Notes under the pieces: generated by a model
The model's database searches: none
What the model saw: only the letters and a program-made list of their open reading frames with translations
Told to the model about the DNA's origin: nothing
Translations under genes and position numbers: made by a program
Part shown: positions 18,431 through 26,493 of the stretch, piece after piece
Numbering within the stretch: the stretch's first letter is position 1
Layout: the number at the start of each line of letters is the position of its first letter
From: Streptomyces gobiensis
GTDB lineage: Bacteria; Actinomycetota; Actinomycetes; Streptomycetales; Streptomycetaceae
Reading direction: 5' to 3'
Assembly: GCF_021216675.1 (NCBI RefSeq)
Contig: NZ_CP086120.1
Coordinates: forward strand, 5,520,001-5,584,000
Length of the DNA stretch: 64,000 nucleotides

Positions 18431-19243
18431 GTGCGGTCACAGCCACGCGAAACGACGCTCTCCCTGCCCGAGGACGGCCTGTCGCGACAGCACCTGCACC
18501 ACGAGACCCTGCTGGTGCTGGCCCTCTCGCTGGGCGCCAGCGCGGTTTCGGCGCTGATCAGTTTTGCCGGGTCACTGACCAAGCCGGGAGGTCTGAAGGA
18601 CCAGGCCGCGACCCTCAACAGATCACTGGCCCCGGACCGCCCCTGGCTCGACTTGTCCTGGCAGCTCTTCGGGATCACCACCGCGCTGGTGCCGGTTCTG
18701 CTCGTCGCCCATCTGCTGACGCGCGAGCGGCCGGGTGGCCGGACCGGGATGCGCGCGATCGGCTTCGATCTGCGGCGGCCCCGCTTCGACCTGGGCTGGG
18801 GTGTGCTGGTCGCGGCGGGGATCGGCGGCAGTGGGCTGCTTCTCTATCTGGGCGCGCGGATGGCCGGGTTCAATCTCACCGTGGTCCCCGAGTCGCTGCC
18901 GGAGGTGTGGTGGAAAATCCCGGTGCTGATCCTGTCGGCGATGCAGAACTCCGTCGTCGAGGAGGTCATCGTCGTCGGCTATCTGCTGCGCAGACTGGAT
19001 CAGCTGGGCTGGAGCCCGATGGCGGCACTCGCCGCGAGTTCGGTGCTGCGCGGCTCGTACCACCTGTACCAGGGGATCGGTGGCCTGGTCGGCAATATGG
19101 CCATGGGCGTGATCTTCGTCTGGCTGTACCGGCGCTGGGGGCGGCTCGGTCCGCTGGTCGCGGCGCACGCGATGATCGACATCGTGGCCTTCACCGGCTA
19201 CGCGCTGCTGGCGCGCAAGGTGGGCTGGCTGCCCACGGCCTGA
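18431..19243 (+). CDS. CPBP-family intramembrane metalloprotease
   Basis: 270 residues with about seven hydrophobic helices. CPBP (Abi/CAAX protease) motifs are complete: EE at 177-178 in SVVEEVIVVGYLLRR, H211 in RGSYHLYQG, and H246-x3-D250 in AHAMIDI. Such proteins cleave or bind membrane-embedded peptides; several act in bacteriocin self-immunity or prenyl-protein processing. GTG 18431 lies 23 nt downstream of the GCS2-type ligase, which suggests one transcript. A PhzF gene converges from the other strand. Confidence 0.88.
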   Translation: MRSQPRETTLSLPEDGLSRQHLHHETLLVLALSLGASAVSALISFAGSLTKPGGLKDQAATLNRSLAPDRPWLDLSWQLFGITTALVPVLLVAHLLTRERPGGRTGMRAIGFDLRRPRFDLGWGVLVAAGIGGSGLLLYLGARMAGFNLTVVPESLPEVWWKIPVLILSAMQNSVVEEVIVVGYLLRRLDQLGWSPMAALAASSVLRGSYHLYQGIGGLVGNMAMGVIFVWLYRRWGRLGPLVAAHAMIDIVAFTGYALLARKVGWLPTA

Positions 19244-19263
19244 TCCGCCCCCGGTGCGGTACG

Positions 19264-20085
19264 TCAGAGCCCGGTGAGCAGTTCCCCGTCGATGACGGTG
19301 ACGGCGGTGCCGGTCAGCAGTGTGCGGTCCTCGCGCAGCATGGTGCGTACCAGCCCCGTACGTGCTGACACCTGCAGGCCCGTCAGCTCGGCACGGTTCA
19401 GCCGGGCGGACCAGAAGGGCGCGAGGGCCGTGTGTGCGCTGCCGGTGACCGGATCCTCATTGACGCCGACGGCCGGGAAGAAGCCGCGGGATACGAAGTC
19501 ATAGTCGCCGGCGGGGTCGTCGGCGCGTGCGGTGACGACGAAGCCGCGTCCGCCGAGCCGGGCCAGCGCGGGGAAGTCGGGGGCCAGTGAGCGGACGGTC
19601 TTCTCATCGCCCACCTCGACCAGATAATCGCCGACCTGAGGACCCGTGTAGTGGGTGGACAGAGCCTGCACGCCCAGCGCCGTGGCCGCCTCCTCGGGCA
19701 GCGGCGCCGGGGTCAGCGGAGCGGTCGGGAAGTCCAGGGTGATCGACCCGTCCGCAGCGGTATCGGCGCTGAGGACACCGCTGCGGGTGGCGAACCGGAC
19801 GGTGCCGGATGCCCGGCCGGAGGTGTGCAGGACATGGGCGGTGGCGAGGGTCGCGTGACCGCACAGACTCACTTCGGCAGCCGGGGCGAACCAGCGCAGT
19901 GCCCAGTCTGCTTCGGAACCCGGGGCCAGCGGGTGGGCGTAGGCGGTCTCGGAGAGGTTGACCTCGGCGGCGAGCCGCTGGAGCTGCTCATCCTCGGGGA
20001 AGGGCCCGGAGTCCAGCAGCACCACGGCGGCCGGGTTCCCGGCGAAGGGACGGTCGGTAAAGGCGTCAACGATACAGATCTTCAT
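19264..20085 (-). CDS. PhzF-family isomerase/epimerase-like protein
   Basis: 273 residues with the PhzF (diaminopimelate epimerase-like) fold. It has N-terminal VDAFTDRPFAGNPAAVVLLD, the glutamate-bearing NLSETAYAH (the catalytic Glu position), LCGHATLATAHVL, and the C-terminal GVNEDPVTGSAHTALAPFW. Substrates of most PhzF proteins are unknown; phenazine-type isomerisation is only the founding example. No phenazine genes are near. ATG 20085 begins the conserved MKICIVDAF; the frame is open 15 codons further. SD is weak. Confidence 0.88.
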   Translation of the reverse strand: MKICIVDAFTDRPFAGNPAAVVLLDSGPFPEDEQLQRLAAEVNLSETAYAHPLAPGSEADWALRWFAPAAEVSLCGHATLATAHVLHTSGRASGTVRFATRSGVLSADTAADGSITLDFPTAPLTPAPLPEEAATALGVQALSTHYTGPQVGDYLVEVGDEKTVRSLAPDFPALARLGGRGFVVTARADDPAGDYDFVSRGFFPAVGVNEDPVTGSAHTALAPFWSARLNRAELTGLQVSARTGLVRTMLREDRTLLTGTAVTVIDGELLTGL

Positions 20086-20507
20086 GACCGCTGAGCGTAG
20101 AAGTCCACCGACGGCGCGGGCCAAGGCCAATTCGCGGGAACTGGACCGGGATTGGTTTGCCGACAGGAGGCCCGGCGCGGCGATGAATCGTCACCGGGGG
20201 TGACGGCGGAAGGCCAGGCGTCTCCGGAGCACTGCCCGTGGTGGCCGACGGTGTCGCGCCGGGCTGGTCCCCGGCGGCGGCCACGGCCATGGTGGGCGCC
20301 TGGGAACGGGCGGGGGCGCGCGGCCGCCCACGGGCCGAGGGAGTTGACTCTTCGCGGCGCTGGCCGCCGATCCTGGCTGCCGGGCGGCCGAGGTGCTGGA
20401 CCGCGCGGGTGTCGGCCGGGACGCGCCGGCCGCACGGCTGCTGGACAGGGGCCCGTGTCAGGGGTGAAAGGGTCGACACTCATGATGCCGATGGGCATGA
20501 TGACCGG
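20086..20507. other. 422-nt intergenic region, no gene supported
   Basis: Upstream of both the PhzF gene (minus) and the EamA gene (plus). Open frames run through it on both strands but show no family resemblance or SD. TCGACA (20473-20478) and CATGAT (20496-20501) at a 17-bp spacing form a plausible -35/-10 pair that would start transcription at or next to the GTG at 20508, giving a leaderless message. Confidence 0.3.
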
Positions 20508-21524
20508 GTGCCTGCCTCGAACACCGTCACCTCCGTGCGCTCCGGCCGGAGCGTTGGCCTCAGCCTCGCGCTCTTCTCGGCCTTCGCCTTCGGCGGCTCC
20601 GGCGTAGCCGCGAAGCCACTGATCGAGGCGGGTCTTGACCCACTGCACGTGACCTGGCTACGGGTCGCTGGAGCCGCCCTCGTGATGCTCCCGCTCGCCT
20701 GGCACCACCGCGGGCTGCTGCGGGAACGCCCCGCGCTGCTGGCCGGGTTCGGGCTCTTCGCGGTCGCTGGCGTACAGGCGTGCTACTTCGCGGCGATCTC
20801 CCGTATCCCGGTCGGTGTCGCGCTGCTTATCGAATATCTGGCACCCGCACTGGTGCTGGGCTGGGTGCGCTGTGTGCAACGGCGGCCGGTAACCCGGGCG
20901 GCGGGCGTGGGTGTGGTGCTCGCTGTGGGTGGTCTGACCTGCGTCGTCGAGATCTGGACCGGGCTGAGCTTCGATCTCCTCGGACTGCTGCTCGCCCTTG
21001 GCGCCGCCTGTTGCCAGGTCGGCTACTTCATCCTGTCCGACCACGGCAGCGGCGACCCGGACGGCCGCCCGGCGCCGGACCCGATCGGTGTCATCACCTA
21101 TGGGCTGCTGTTCGGCGCCGGGGTGCTTACGATCATCGCCCGCCCCTGGGGCATGGAGTGGCCGGTGCTCGGCGGCAAGGCCGCGATGGACGGAACCCCG
21201 GTGCCTGCCGCGCTGCTGCTGGGGTGGATCGTGCTGATCGCGACGGTGACCGCCTATCTGACCGGAGTGGTGGCGGTCCGCCGTCTGTCCCCGCAAGTGG
21301 CGGGGGTTGTCGCCTGTCTTGAAGCGGTCATCGCCACGGTGCTCGCCTGGGTGCTGCTCGGCGAGTACCTTTCGGCCGCACAGGTCCTCGGTGGCGCTGT
21401 CGTTCTCGCCGGTGCCTTTGTCGCGCAGAGCTCGACGCCCAGGGCCGCCCCTCCAGAGCCGGTGGCGCTGGGCGGAGCGGCCGAGCCCGTAGCCGAGTTG
21501 CCCGCGGAGGTCCAGGCCTCGTAG
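20508..21524 (+). CDS. EamA/DMT-family transporter
   Basis: About 338 residues with ten predicted hydrophobic helices arranged as two EamA repeats (FSAFAFGGSGVAAKPLIEAGLDPLHVTWLR in the first half; AGVVACLEAVIATVLAWVLLGEYL in the second). Drug/metabolite transporters of this family usually export amino acids or small metabolites through the plasma membrane. The GTG at 20508 was chosen because homology begins here; the frame runs open upstream to 20238 but the extension is unlike a protein N-terminus. No SD is seen, so it may be leaderless. A second EamA gene follows. Confidence 0.85.
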   Translation: MPASNTVTSVRSGRSVGLSLALFSAFAFGGSGVAAKPLIEAGLDPLHVTWLRVAGAALVMLPLAWHHRGLLRERPALLAGFGLFAVAGVQACYFAAISRIPVGVALLIEYLAPALVLGWVRCVQRRPVTRAAGVGVVLAVGGLTCVVEIWTGLSFDLLGLLLALGAACCQVGYFILSDHGSGDPDGRPAPDPIGVITYGLLFGAGVLTIIARPWGMEWPVLGGKAAMDGTPVPAALLLGWIVLIATVTAYLTGVVAVRRLSPQVAGVVACLEAVIATVLAWVLLGEYLSAAQVLGGAVVLAGAFVAQSSTPRAAPPEPVALGGAAEPVAELPAEVQAS

Positions 21525-21558
21525 GGTGCCGGTCGTGCCTTTGACTGTGCTTCCGCCG

Positions 21559-21576
21559 CCCGCCGCGTAAGGCGGG
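21559..21576 (+). terminator. Hairpin after the first EamA gene
   Basis: CCCGCC - GCGTAA - GGCGGG, a 6-bp GC stem 35 nt past the stop codon, followed by CAAGCC with no T run. It is a possible terminator or a transcript-end stabiliser between two like-oriented transporter genes. Confidence 0.4.
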
Positions 21577-21686
21577 CAAGCCGAGGAAGACCGCGCCGGA
21601 GTCCCATGTCGGACCGCCCGCGCAGGTCGTAGCTGCCCGCATACGGGATCACGCGACCCTTCCATGTCTTCCGCGGGAGCACCTCC

Positions 21687-22736
21687 ATGCAGTACCACCC
21701 TTCCCCGACCCCGCCTGTGGGCCGGGGGCTGATCTTCGTCATCATCGCCGCGACCACCTGGGGCACCGCCGGTGCGGCCGCCGCGCTGCTCTTCGACACC
21801 AGCGGGCTCGGCCCCATCGCACTGACCTTCTGGCGAGTGGCCGGCGGACTCGCCCTGCTGCTGGCCGTACGGGCGCTGCGCCGACGGCCTGCCGCGGCAC
21901 CGGTTGGCGAGCCACGCCGTCGCCGCATCACCCGGATCGCCCTCACGGGCCTCGGCTTCACGGTCTTCCAGGTCGCCTACTTCGCCGCCGTGGAGGCCAC
22001 CGGACTGGCGGTCGCCACGGTGATCACCCTCGGCGCGGCGCCGGTGCTCGTCGCGCTGGGCGCCCGGGTGTGGATGGCCGAGCGGCTCGGCCGGGGCGGA
22101 GCGCTCGCGGTCGTGTGCACCCTCATAGGGCTGTGCGTGCTGGTGCTCGGCGGCGCCGACGGCTCCGGCACGGTGCGTCCGCTGGGTGTGGCCTACGCGC
22201 TGCTCTCCGCTCTGGGCTACTGCGCCATGACCCTCTACATCCGGCACCTGGGACGTACCGGCGGTGCGGGCGATCCCTTCGCCACCAGTGTCTCCGCCTT
22301 CGCGGTCGCGGCGGTGCTCTTGCTGCCGCTCGCCGGAGTGGAGGGGATGTGGCCGCAGGCGGAGGGGCTGGGCCGCTCGCTGTGGCTGATGGCCTACATC
22401 GCGGCCGTCCCGACCGCCCTCGCCTACGGGCTGTATTTCGCCGGGCTCGCCGTGGTGCGGGCCGCCACCGCCTCGCTGATCGTGCTGATCGAGCCGGTTA
22501 CGGCCGCGCTGATCGCGGTGACCCTGCTCGGCGAGCACCTCACCGTCCCCACCGTCGTCGGAACCGCGGTGCTGCTGGCGGCGGTGACGGCGCTCGTACT
22601 GGCCGAGGCCCGGTCAGCGGCGGGCGTAAGCCGTGAGGTAGCCCGGAACCGGGACCGAGACATCGAGGTCGTCGGCCGGGACCGGGGCGCCGTAGGACGT
22701 GGCGACTGGGAGGACACCGCTCCAGTGCGGGAGTGA
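21687..22736 (+). CDS. EamA/DMT-family transporter
   Basis: 349 residues, ten hydrophobic helices in two EamA repeats (IIAATTWGTAGAAAALLF near the start; LIVLIEPVTAALIAVTLLGEHL near the end), with a polar tail of ~45 residues rich in Arg and Asp. ATG 21687 has GGGAG upstream. The final 123 nt overlap the 3' end of the PPOX-type gene on the minus strand. The charged tail is encoded only in that overlap, so it may be a recent read-through extension. Substrate unknown; export of a small metabolite is most likely. Confidence 0.87.
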   Translation: MQYHPSPTPPVGRGLIFVIIAATTWGTAGAAAALLFDTSGLGPIALTFWRVAGGLALLLAVRALRRRPAAAPVGEPRRRRITRIALTGLGFTVFQVAYFAAVEATGLAVATVITLGAAPVLVALGARVWMAERLGRGGALAVVCTLIGLCVLVLGGADGSGTVRPLGVAYALLSALGYCAMTLYIRHLGRTGGAGDPFATSVSAFAVAAVLLLPLAGVEGMWPQAEGLGRSLWLMAYIAAVPTALAYGLYFAGLAVVRAATASLIVLIEPVTAALIAVTLLGEHLTVPTVVGTAVLLAAVTALVLAEARSAAGVSREVARNRDRDIEVVGRDRGAVGRGDWEDTAPVRE

Positions 22737-23288
22737 CAGGTCCTCGGGATCGTCGTTCGGGCCGCCGTCGCGGACCTTGGCGGAGACCTCGTGCAGGTCG
22801 AGCACGAGGACCGCGGTGGCGGCCAGCTCCTTGGCGTTGGCCGGGCGGACGTCCGCCGCCCGGCCCGGCACCACATGGTCGACCAGGGCGTCAAGTACAC
22901 GGGCCTTCTCGCTCTGGTCGGTCAGTGGCCGGGCGGTGCCGTGGACGACCACCGAGCGGTAGTTGAGGGAGTGGTGCATCGCCGAGCGGGCCAGCACCAG
23001 CCCGTCGACATGGGTGACGGTCACACACACCGGCAGCCCCGGACCGGCCTGTCCGGCGGCGCGCAGCGGCCGGGAGCCGGTCGAGCCGTGCACATAGAGC
23101 CGCTCGCCGATACGGGCGTAGAGGGTGGGCAGGACAACGGGTGCGCCGTCGCGGACGAAGCCCAGATGGCACAGATAGCCCTCGTCAAGTATCGCGTGCA
23201 CCAACTCCTTGTCGTACGCGGCACGTTCGCGCGCCCGGGTGGGGACGGTGCGCTCGGTCGGCGCGTAGGAGTCCGCGGTGACGGCCAT
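22614..23288 (-). CDS. Pyridoxamine 5'-phosphate oxidase-like flavin/heme-binding protein (PPOX, NimA-like)
   Basis: 224 residues of the split-barrel PPOX class: LHLGF-like segment YLCHLGFVRDGAPVVLPTLYAR, VHGSTGSRPLR, and VTVTHVDGLVLARSAMHHSLNYRSVV. Members bind FMN, heme or F420; this subgroup is like the nitroimidazole-resistance proteins, but the substrate is unknown. ATG 23288 is set by GAGGAG eight nt upstream. It is divergently transcribed from a MocR-type regulator, with a 20-bp palindrome between them, so that regulator probably controls it. Confidence 0.87.
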   Translation of the reverse strand: MAVTADSYAPTERTVPTRARERAAYDKELVHAILDEGYLCHLGFVRDGAPVVLPTLYARIGERLYVHGSTGSRPLRAAGQAGPGLPVCVTVTHVDGLVLARSAMHHSLNYRSVVVHGTARPLTDQSEKARVLDALVDHVVPGRAADVRPANAKELAATAVLVLDLHEVSAKVRDGGPNDDPEDLSLPHWSGVLPVATSYGAPVPADDLDVSVPVPGYLTAYARR

Positions 23289-23309
23289 GGTGCTCTCCTC
23301 TGGTGGTTT

Positions 23310-23329
23310 ATTATGCACTAGTGCATAAT
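23310..23329. promoter_or_regulatory. Perfect 20-bp palindromic operator with -10 boxes on both strands
   Basis: ATTATGCACTAGTGCATAAT is its own reverse complement. CATAAT occurs at the outer end of each half, and each is correctly placed as a -10 box: on the plus strand it ends 7 nt before GTG 23337 (a leaderless start for the MocR gene), and on the minus strand ~35 nt before ATG 23288. A protein bound here would block both promoters at once. Confidence 0.75.
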
Positions 23330-23336
23330 CTGGTTT

Positions 23337-24668
23337 GTGCTAGGAGAGTATCGGATTGCCGGGCGGCGCGCAGCTGAGATCGCCGCAAGCGTGGAGCGAG
23401 GGGTGGGCTCCGGTGAGCTGCCGCCGGGACAAGTCCTGCCTCCCATGCGGGAGCTGGCCGCTCAGCTCGGGGTGAACCCCAACACCGTCGCCGCCGCCTA
23501 CCGCACCCTGCGGGAGCGGGGCGTCATCGAGACCGCCGGGCGCCGGGGAAGCCGGGTGCGTGCCAGGCCCGCCAGTACGCCACGGGAAGCGATCCGGGTC
23601 GAGGCGCCCGAGGGGGTGCGCGACATCTCGCAGGGCAACCCCGACCTGGCCCTGCTGCCCGCCCTCGGCGCCGCCCTCGCCGCGGCCGCCGCGCGCTATG
23701 CCCAGCGGCCCTCGCTGTACGGTGACCCCGCCGTCAGCGCGGAGCTGGTCCGTATGGCGCGCGAGGCCTTCGCCGCTGACGGAGTGCCCGAGGCGCCGGT
23801 CGCTCTCGCCTCCGGCTCCCTCGACGCCATCGAGCGGACCCTTACGGCACACCTCAAGCCCGGCGACGCGGTCGCCGTCGAGGACCCCGGCTGGGGCAGC
23901 CTGCTCGACCTGGTCCCGGCGCTCGGGCTGCGTGCCGTCCCCGTCACCGTCGACGACGAGGGACCGCTGCCGGAGCGGGCCGACCATGCGCTGCGGCGAG
24001 GGGCCCGGGCTCTGGTCGTCACCGACCGGGCGCAGAATCCCACCGGCGCCGCGGTCTCCGCCGAGCGCGCCGACGCGCTGCGTGAGGTGCTCGCCGCTCA
24101 CCCCCGCACCGTGCTGATCGAGGACGACCATGGGCACGGCATCGTCGATCTCCCGCTGTATCCGCTCGCGGGCAGCACCGACCACTGGATCCTGATTCGC
24201 TCCACCGCCAAGGCATACGGCCCCGATCTGCGGCTCGCCGTGGCCACCGGTGACGCGGTGACCCTCGACCGGTTGCAGGGCCGGCAGCGGCTCGGCCCGG
24301 GGTGGGTCAGCCACCTTCTGCAGGACGCTGTCACTCATCTGTGGCAGTCCCGGGCCGTGGACGCCGGGGAGACCGCCCGTTCCTACGGCCAGCGACGGGA
24401 CGCCCTCATCGCGGCACTGGCCGACCGGGGCGTGCCGGCGCACGGCCGCAGCGGGATGAACGTATGGGTTCCGGTGCCGGATGAGACCGGCGCCGTCGCG
24501 CGGCTGCTGCACTCCGGCTGGGCTGTCGCCCCGGGCGCCCGGTTCCGGCTCGCATCGCCGCCCGGGATACGGCTGACCGTATCGGGGCTGTCGGGGCGCG
24601 ACATCGCCCCGGTCGCCGACGCGGTGGCGGCGGCGGTCCAGCCCTTCGAGGCGCGGCGTTACGGCTGA
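23337..24668 (+). CDS. MocR/PdxR-type regulator (GntR HTH + aminotransferase domain)
   Basis: 443 residues. The N-terminal GntR winged helix (about 5-75; LPPMRELAAQLGVNPNTVAAAYRTLRERGVIE) is joined to a fold-type-I aminotransferase domain (about 95-440), with the PLP lysine in LIRSTAKAYGPDLR. Members sense PLP or an aldimine and regulate vitamin B6, GABA, taurine or other amine genes. GTG 23337 has no SD and lies 7 nt past a CATAAT box, so the message is probably leaderless. Divergence from a PPOX-type gene makes that gene its likely target. Confidence 0.9.
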   Translation: MLGEYRIAGRRAAEIAASVERGVGSGELPPGQVLPPMRELAAQLGVNPNTVAAAYRTLRERGVIETAGRRGSRVRARPASTPREAIRVEAPEGVRDISQGNPDLALLPALGAALAAAAARYAQRPSLYGDPAVSAELVRMAREAFAADGVPEAPVALASGSLDAIERTLTAHLKPGDAVAVEDPGWGSLLDLVPALGLRAVPVTVDDEGPLPERADHALRRGARALVVTDRAQNPTGAAVSAERADALREVLAAHPRTVLIEDDHGHGIVDLPLYPLAGSTDHWILIRSTAKAYGPDLRLAVATGDAVTLDRLQGRQRLGPGWVSHLLQDAVTHLWQSRAVDAGETARSYGQRRDALIAALADRGVPAHGRSGMNVWVPVPDETGAVARLLHSGWAVAPGARFRLASPPGIRLTVSGLSGRDIAPVADAVAAAVQPFEARRYG

Positions 24669-24684
24669 AGCCACGCCATCACGC

Positions 24685-25146
24685 TCAGAGCTTGCGGAAG
24701 TCCCAGGACACCACGGTCTGCGGGGTCAGCCGCAGCCATGCGTGCCGCTCATCGTGCGGCATCCGGTCCAGCCCGAAGTACTTCGCCGCGAACAGCTTCT
24801 CCGGCGCGTCGAGCTCCGCGCACGGCTCGCCGGTGCGCGGAGCCTCCCCGACGAAGACCGCCTCGCCCGACAGCTCGGCGCCCCGCAGCTCGCCGTAGTC
24901 CGTCCCGTCATCGACCACCACCGCCAGCCGGGGATCACGGCGCAGCTGCGCCCAGCGCTTGCTGCGGATAATGGAGAACAGCCACAGCGAGGCCCCGTCC
25001 CAGCAGAACCACAGCGCCCCCACATGCGGGCTGCCGTCCGCGCCCACGGTCGCCACCCGGCAGGTGCGCTGCCTGACCAGGAACGCGTCGAGCTCCTGCG
25101 GCGTCATCATGATCCGGCGACCCCTTCGCTGCCCCGCTCCGGCCAT
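24685..25146 (-). CDS. PPOX-class flavin/F420-dependent oxidoreductase-like protein
   Basis: 153 residues, split-barrel PPOX fold: ELDAFLVRQRTCRVATVGADGSPHVGALWFCWDG and a WAQLRRDPRLAVVVDDG strand pair are typical of the F420/FMN-dependent class in actinobacteria. The reaction is unknown. ATG 25146 is preceded by GGAGGTG on the minus strand; ATG 25110 (MMTPQEL) with AAGGGG upstream is an alternative that begins nearer the conserved domain. Convergent with the MocR gene; it is unrelated in sequence to the larger PPOX gene at 22.6 kb. Confidence 0.85.
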   Translation of the reverse strand: MAGAGQRRGRRIMMTPQELDAFLVRQRTCRVATVGADGSPHVGALWFCWDGASLWLFSIIRSKRWAQLRRDPRLAVVVDDGTDYGELRGAELSGEAVFVGEAPRTGEPCAELDAPEKLFAAKYFGLDRMPHDERHAWLRLTPQTVVSWDFRKL

Positions 25147-25256
25147 CGTGCCCACCTCCGCATCGCTGACTGCCCGTCAGGAATCATGCGCGCTCTTCCC
25201 CGCGAACACAATGGCGGCTAGCCTCCCGGGCTTGGCCAGCTACTAGGGAGGACCGC

Positions 25257-25886
25257 ATGCCACCGCAGCACCGGCTCGCCCAACTGCTCGACCCGGCGAC
25301 CACCGCTCTGCTCACGGTCGAGTGCCAGCGTGGTGTGGTCGGCACGGACAGCGCGCTGCCCGAACTCGCCGACGCCGTCCGCGCCTCCGGCGCGCTGGCC
25401 CGTGTTGCCCAGCTGGTGGACGCCGCGCACGCCGCAGGGGTACAGGTACTGCACGCGGTCGCCGAGCGCCGCCCCGACGGGCGCGGTTCAAACCGCAACG
25501 CCCGCCTCTTCCGAGCCGCCGAACGGCTCCCCGTCCAGCAGCTGACCGGCTCCGCCGCAGTCCGTGTCGCCGATCCCATCCCGGTTTCCGAGGAGGACTT
25601 CGTCGTACGGCGGCTGCATGGGCTGTCGCCGCTGGCGGGCACGGCTGTGGACCCGCTGTTGCGGAACATCGGGGCCCGCACCCTGGTCATTACCGGTGTG
25701 TCGGCCAATGTGGCCATCCCCAACGCGGTTTTTGACGCGGTCAATCTCGGCTACACCGCCGTGGTCCCGGCTGACGCCATCGCCGGGGTGCCGCAGGACT
25801 ACACCCCGGCGATGGTCCGTAACACCCTCGCTCTGGTCGCCACGGTCACCGCCACCGCCGATGTGCTGGGCGCGTGGAAGCGCTGA
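25257..25886 (+). CDS. Isochorismatase-fold protein lacking the catalytic triad
   Basis: 209 residues aligning along the whole cysteine-hydrolase (isochorismatase) fold: ALLTVECQRG at the first strand, VVRRLHGLSPLAGT in the middle, LVITGVSANVAIPNAVFDAVNLGY near the end. Active enzymes use Asp, Lys and Cys; here the matching positions are E22, R118 and A153. So it is unlikely to be an amidohydrolase of the usual mechanism and may be a binding or scaffold protein. ATG 25257 is preceded by AGGGAGGA. It stands between two minus-strand genes, so it looks monocistronic. Confidence 0.85.
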   Translation: MPPQHRLAQLLDPATTALLTVECQRGVVGTDSALPELADAVRASGALARVAQLVDAAHAAGVQVLHAVAERRPDGRGSNRNARLFRAAERLPVQQLTGSAAVRVADPIPVSEEDFVVRRLHGLSPLAGTAVDPLLRNIGARTLVITGVSANVAIPNAVFDAVNLGYTAVVPADAIAGVPQDYTPAMVRNTLALVATVTATADVLGAWKR

Positions 25887-25901
25887 GCAGGTGCCGCCGG
25901 G

Positions 25902-26387
25902 TCAGGCCAGCCGGATGGTGTCGCCGTCCACGGCGATCCGGGCTTCGGGCAGCGGTTTCTGCGCCGGGCCGTCCGCCACGCTCCCGTCGGCGATGCTGAA
26001 CTTGCTGCCATGGCAGGCGCAGTTGATGGTGCCCCCCTTCACCTCGCGCACCACACAGCCCTGGTGGGTGCAGGTCGCCGAGTACGCCTTGAAGTCACCG
26101 CTGGTGGGCTGGGTCACCACGATCTTCTCATCCCGGAAGACGGTGCCCCCGCCTTCCGGGATCTGCGAGGTCTTGGCCAGGTCCGCGCCACCGCCGTCCT
26201 GCCCACCCTCCGGGGTCTGCTCCTGTGCCGGGGAATCGCCACCGCCGTCGGCGCCGTCGCCACCGCCGTCGGCGCCATAGCCATTGCCTGAGCCGCCGGA
26301 GTCACCGCAGGCGATGAGCGTGGCGGCGAGCCCGGTGGCCCCCGCGGCGGCGAGCAGGGTACGGCGGGTGGTCAGTGGTTCGGACAT
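25902..26387 (-). CDS. Rieske [2Fe-2S] lipoprotein, Tat-exported
   Basis: 161 residues. The N-terminus carries a Tat-like TTRRTLLAAAG (R8-R9) and a lipobox LIAC with C27 as the lipid-attached residue. A Gly/Asp-rich linker (30-60, with a repeated GADGGGD unit) follows. The Rieske domain then has C106-x-H108 and C123-x2-H126 as cluster ligands and C111/C125 as the stabilising disulfide pair. It is an electron carrier on the outer face of the membrane. It differs from the cytochrome bc1 Rieske subunit in being short and lipid-anchored, and its partner is not evident in the window. Confidence 0.92.
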   Translation of the reverse strand: MSEPLTTRRTLLAAAGATGLAATLIACGDSGGSGNGYGADGGGDGADGGGDSPAQEQTPEGGQDGGGADLAKTSQIPEGGGTVFRDEKIVVTQPTSGDFKAYSATCTHQGCVVREVKGGTINCACHGSKFSIADGSVADGPAQKPLPEARIAVDGDTIRLA

Positions 26388-26493
26388 GGTTGCCCTTCCT
26401 GGTCCATGGACGGTTCACGAGGAGGTACGGCGCGCGCTCCCGCTGTGTTCAATGGGTGGCAAGGATCTTCCCCACCACGTCTAACCTGGTGAA

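Noticed and set aside
20658..22538. 626-codon minus-strand frame
   Set aside because: Antisense shadow of two EamA genes, dominated by Arg/Gly/His typical of GC-rich reverse reading.
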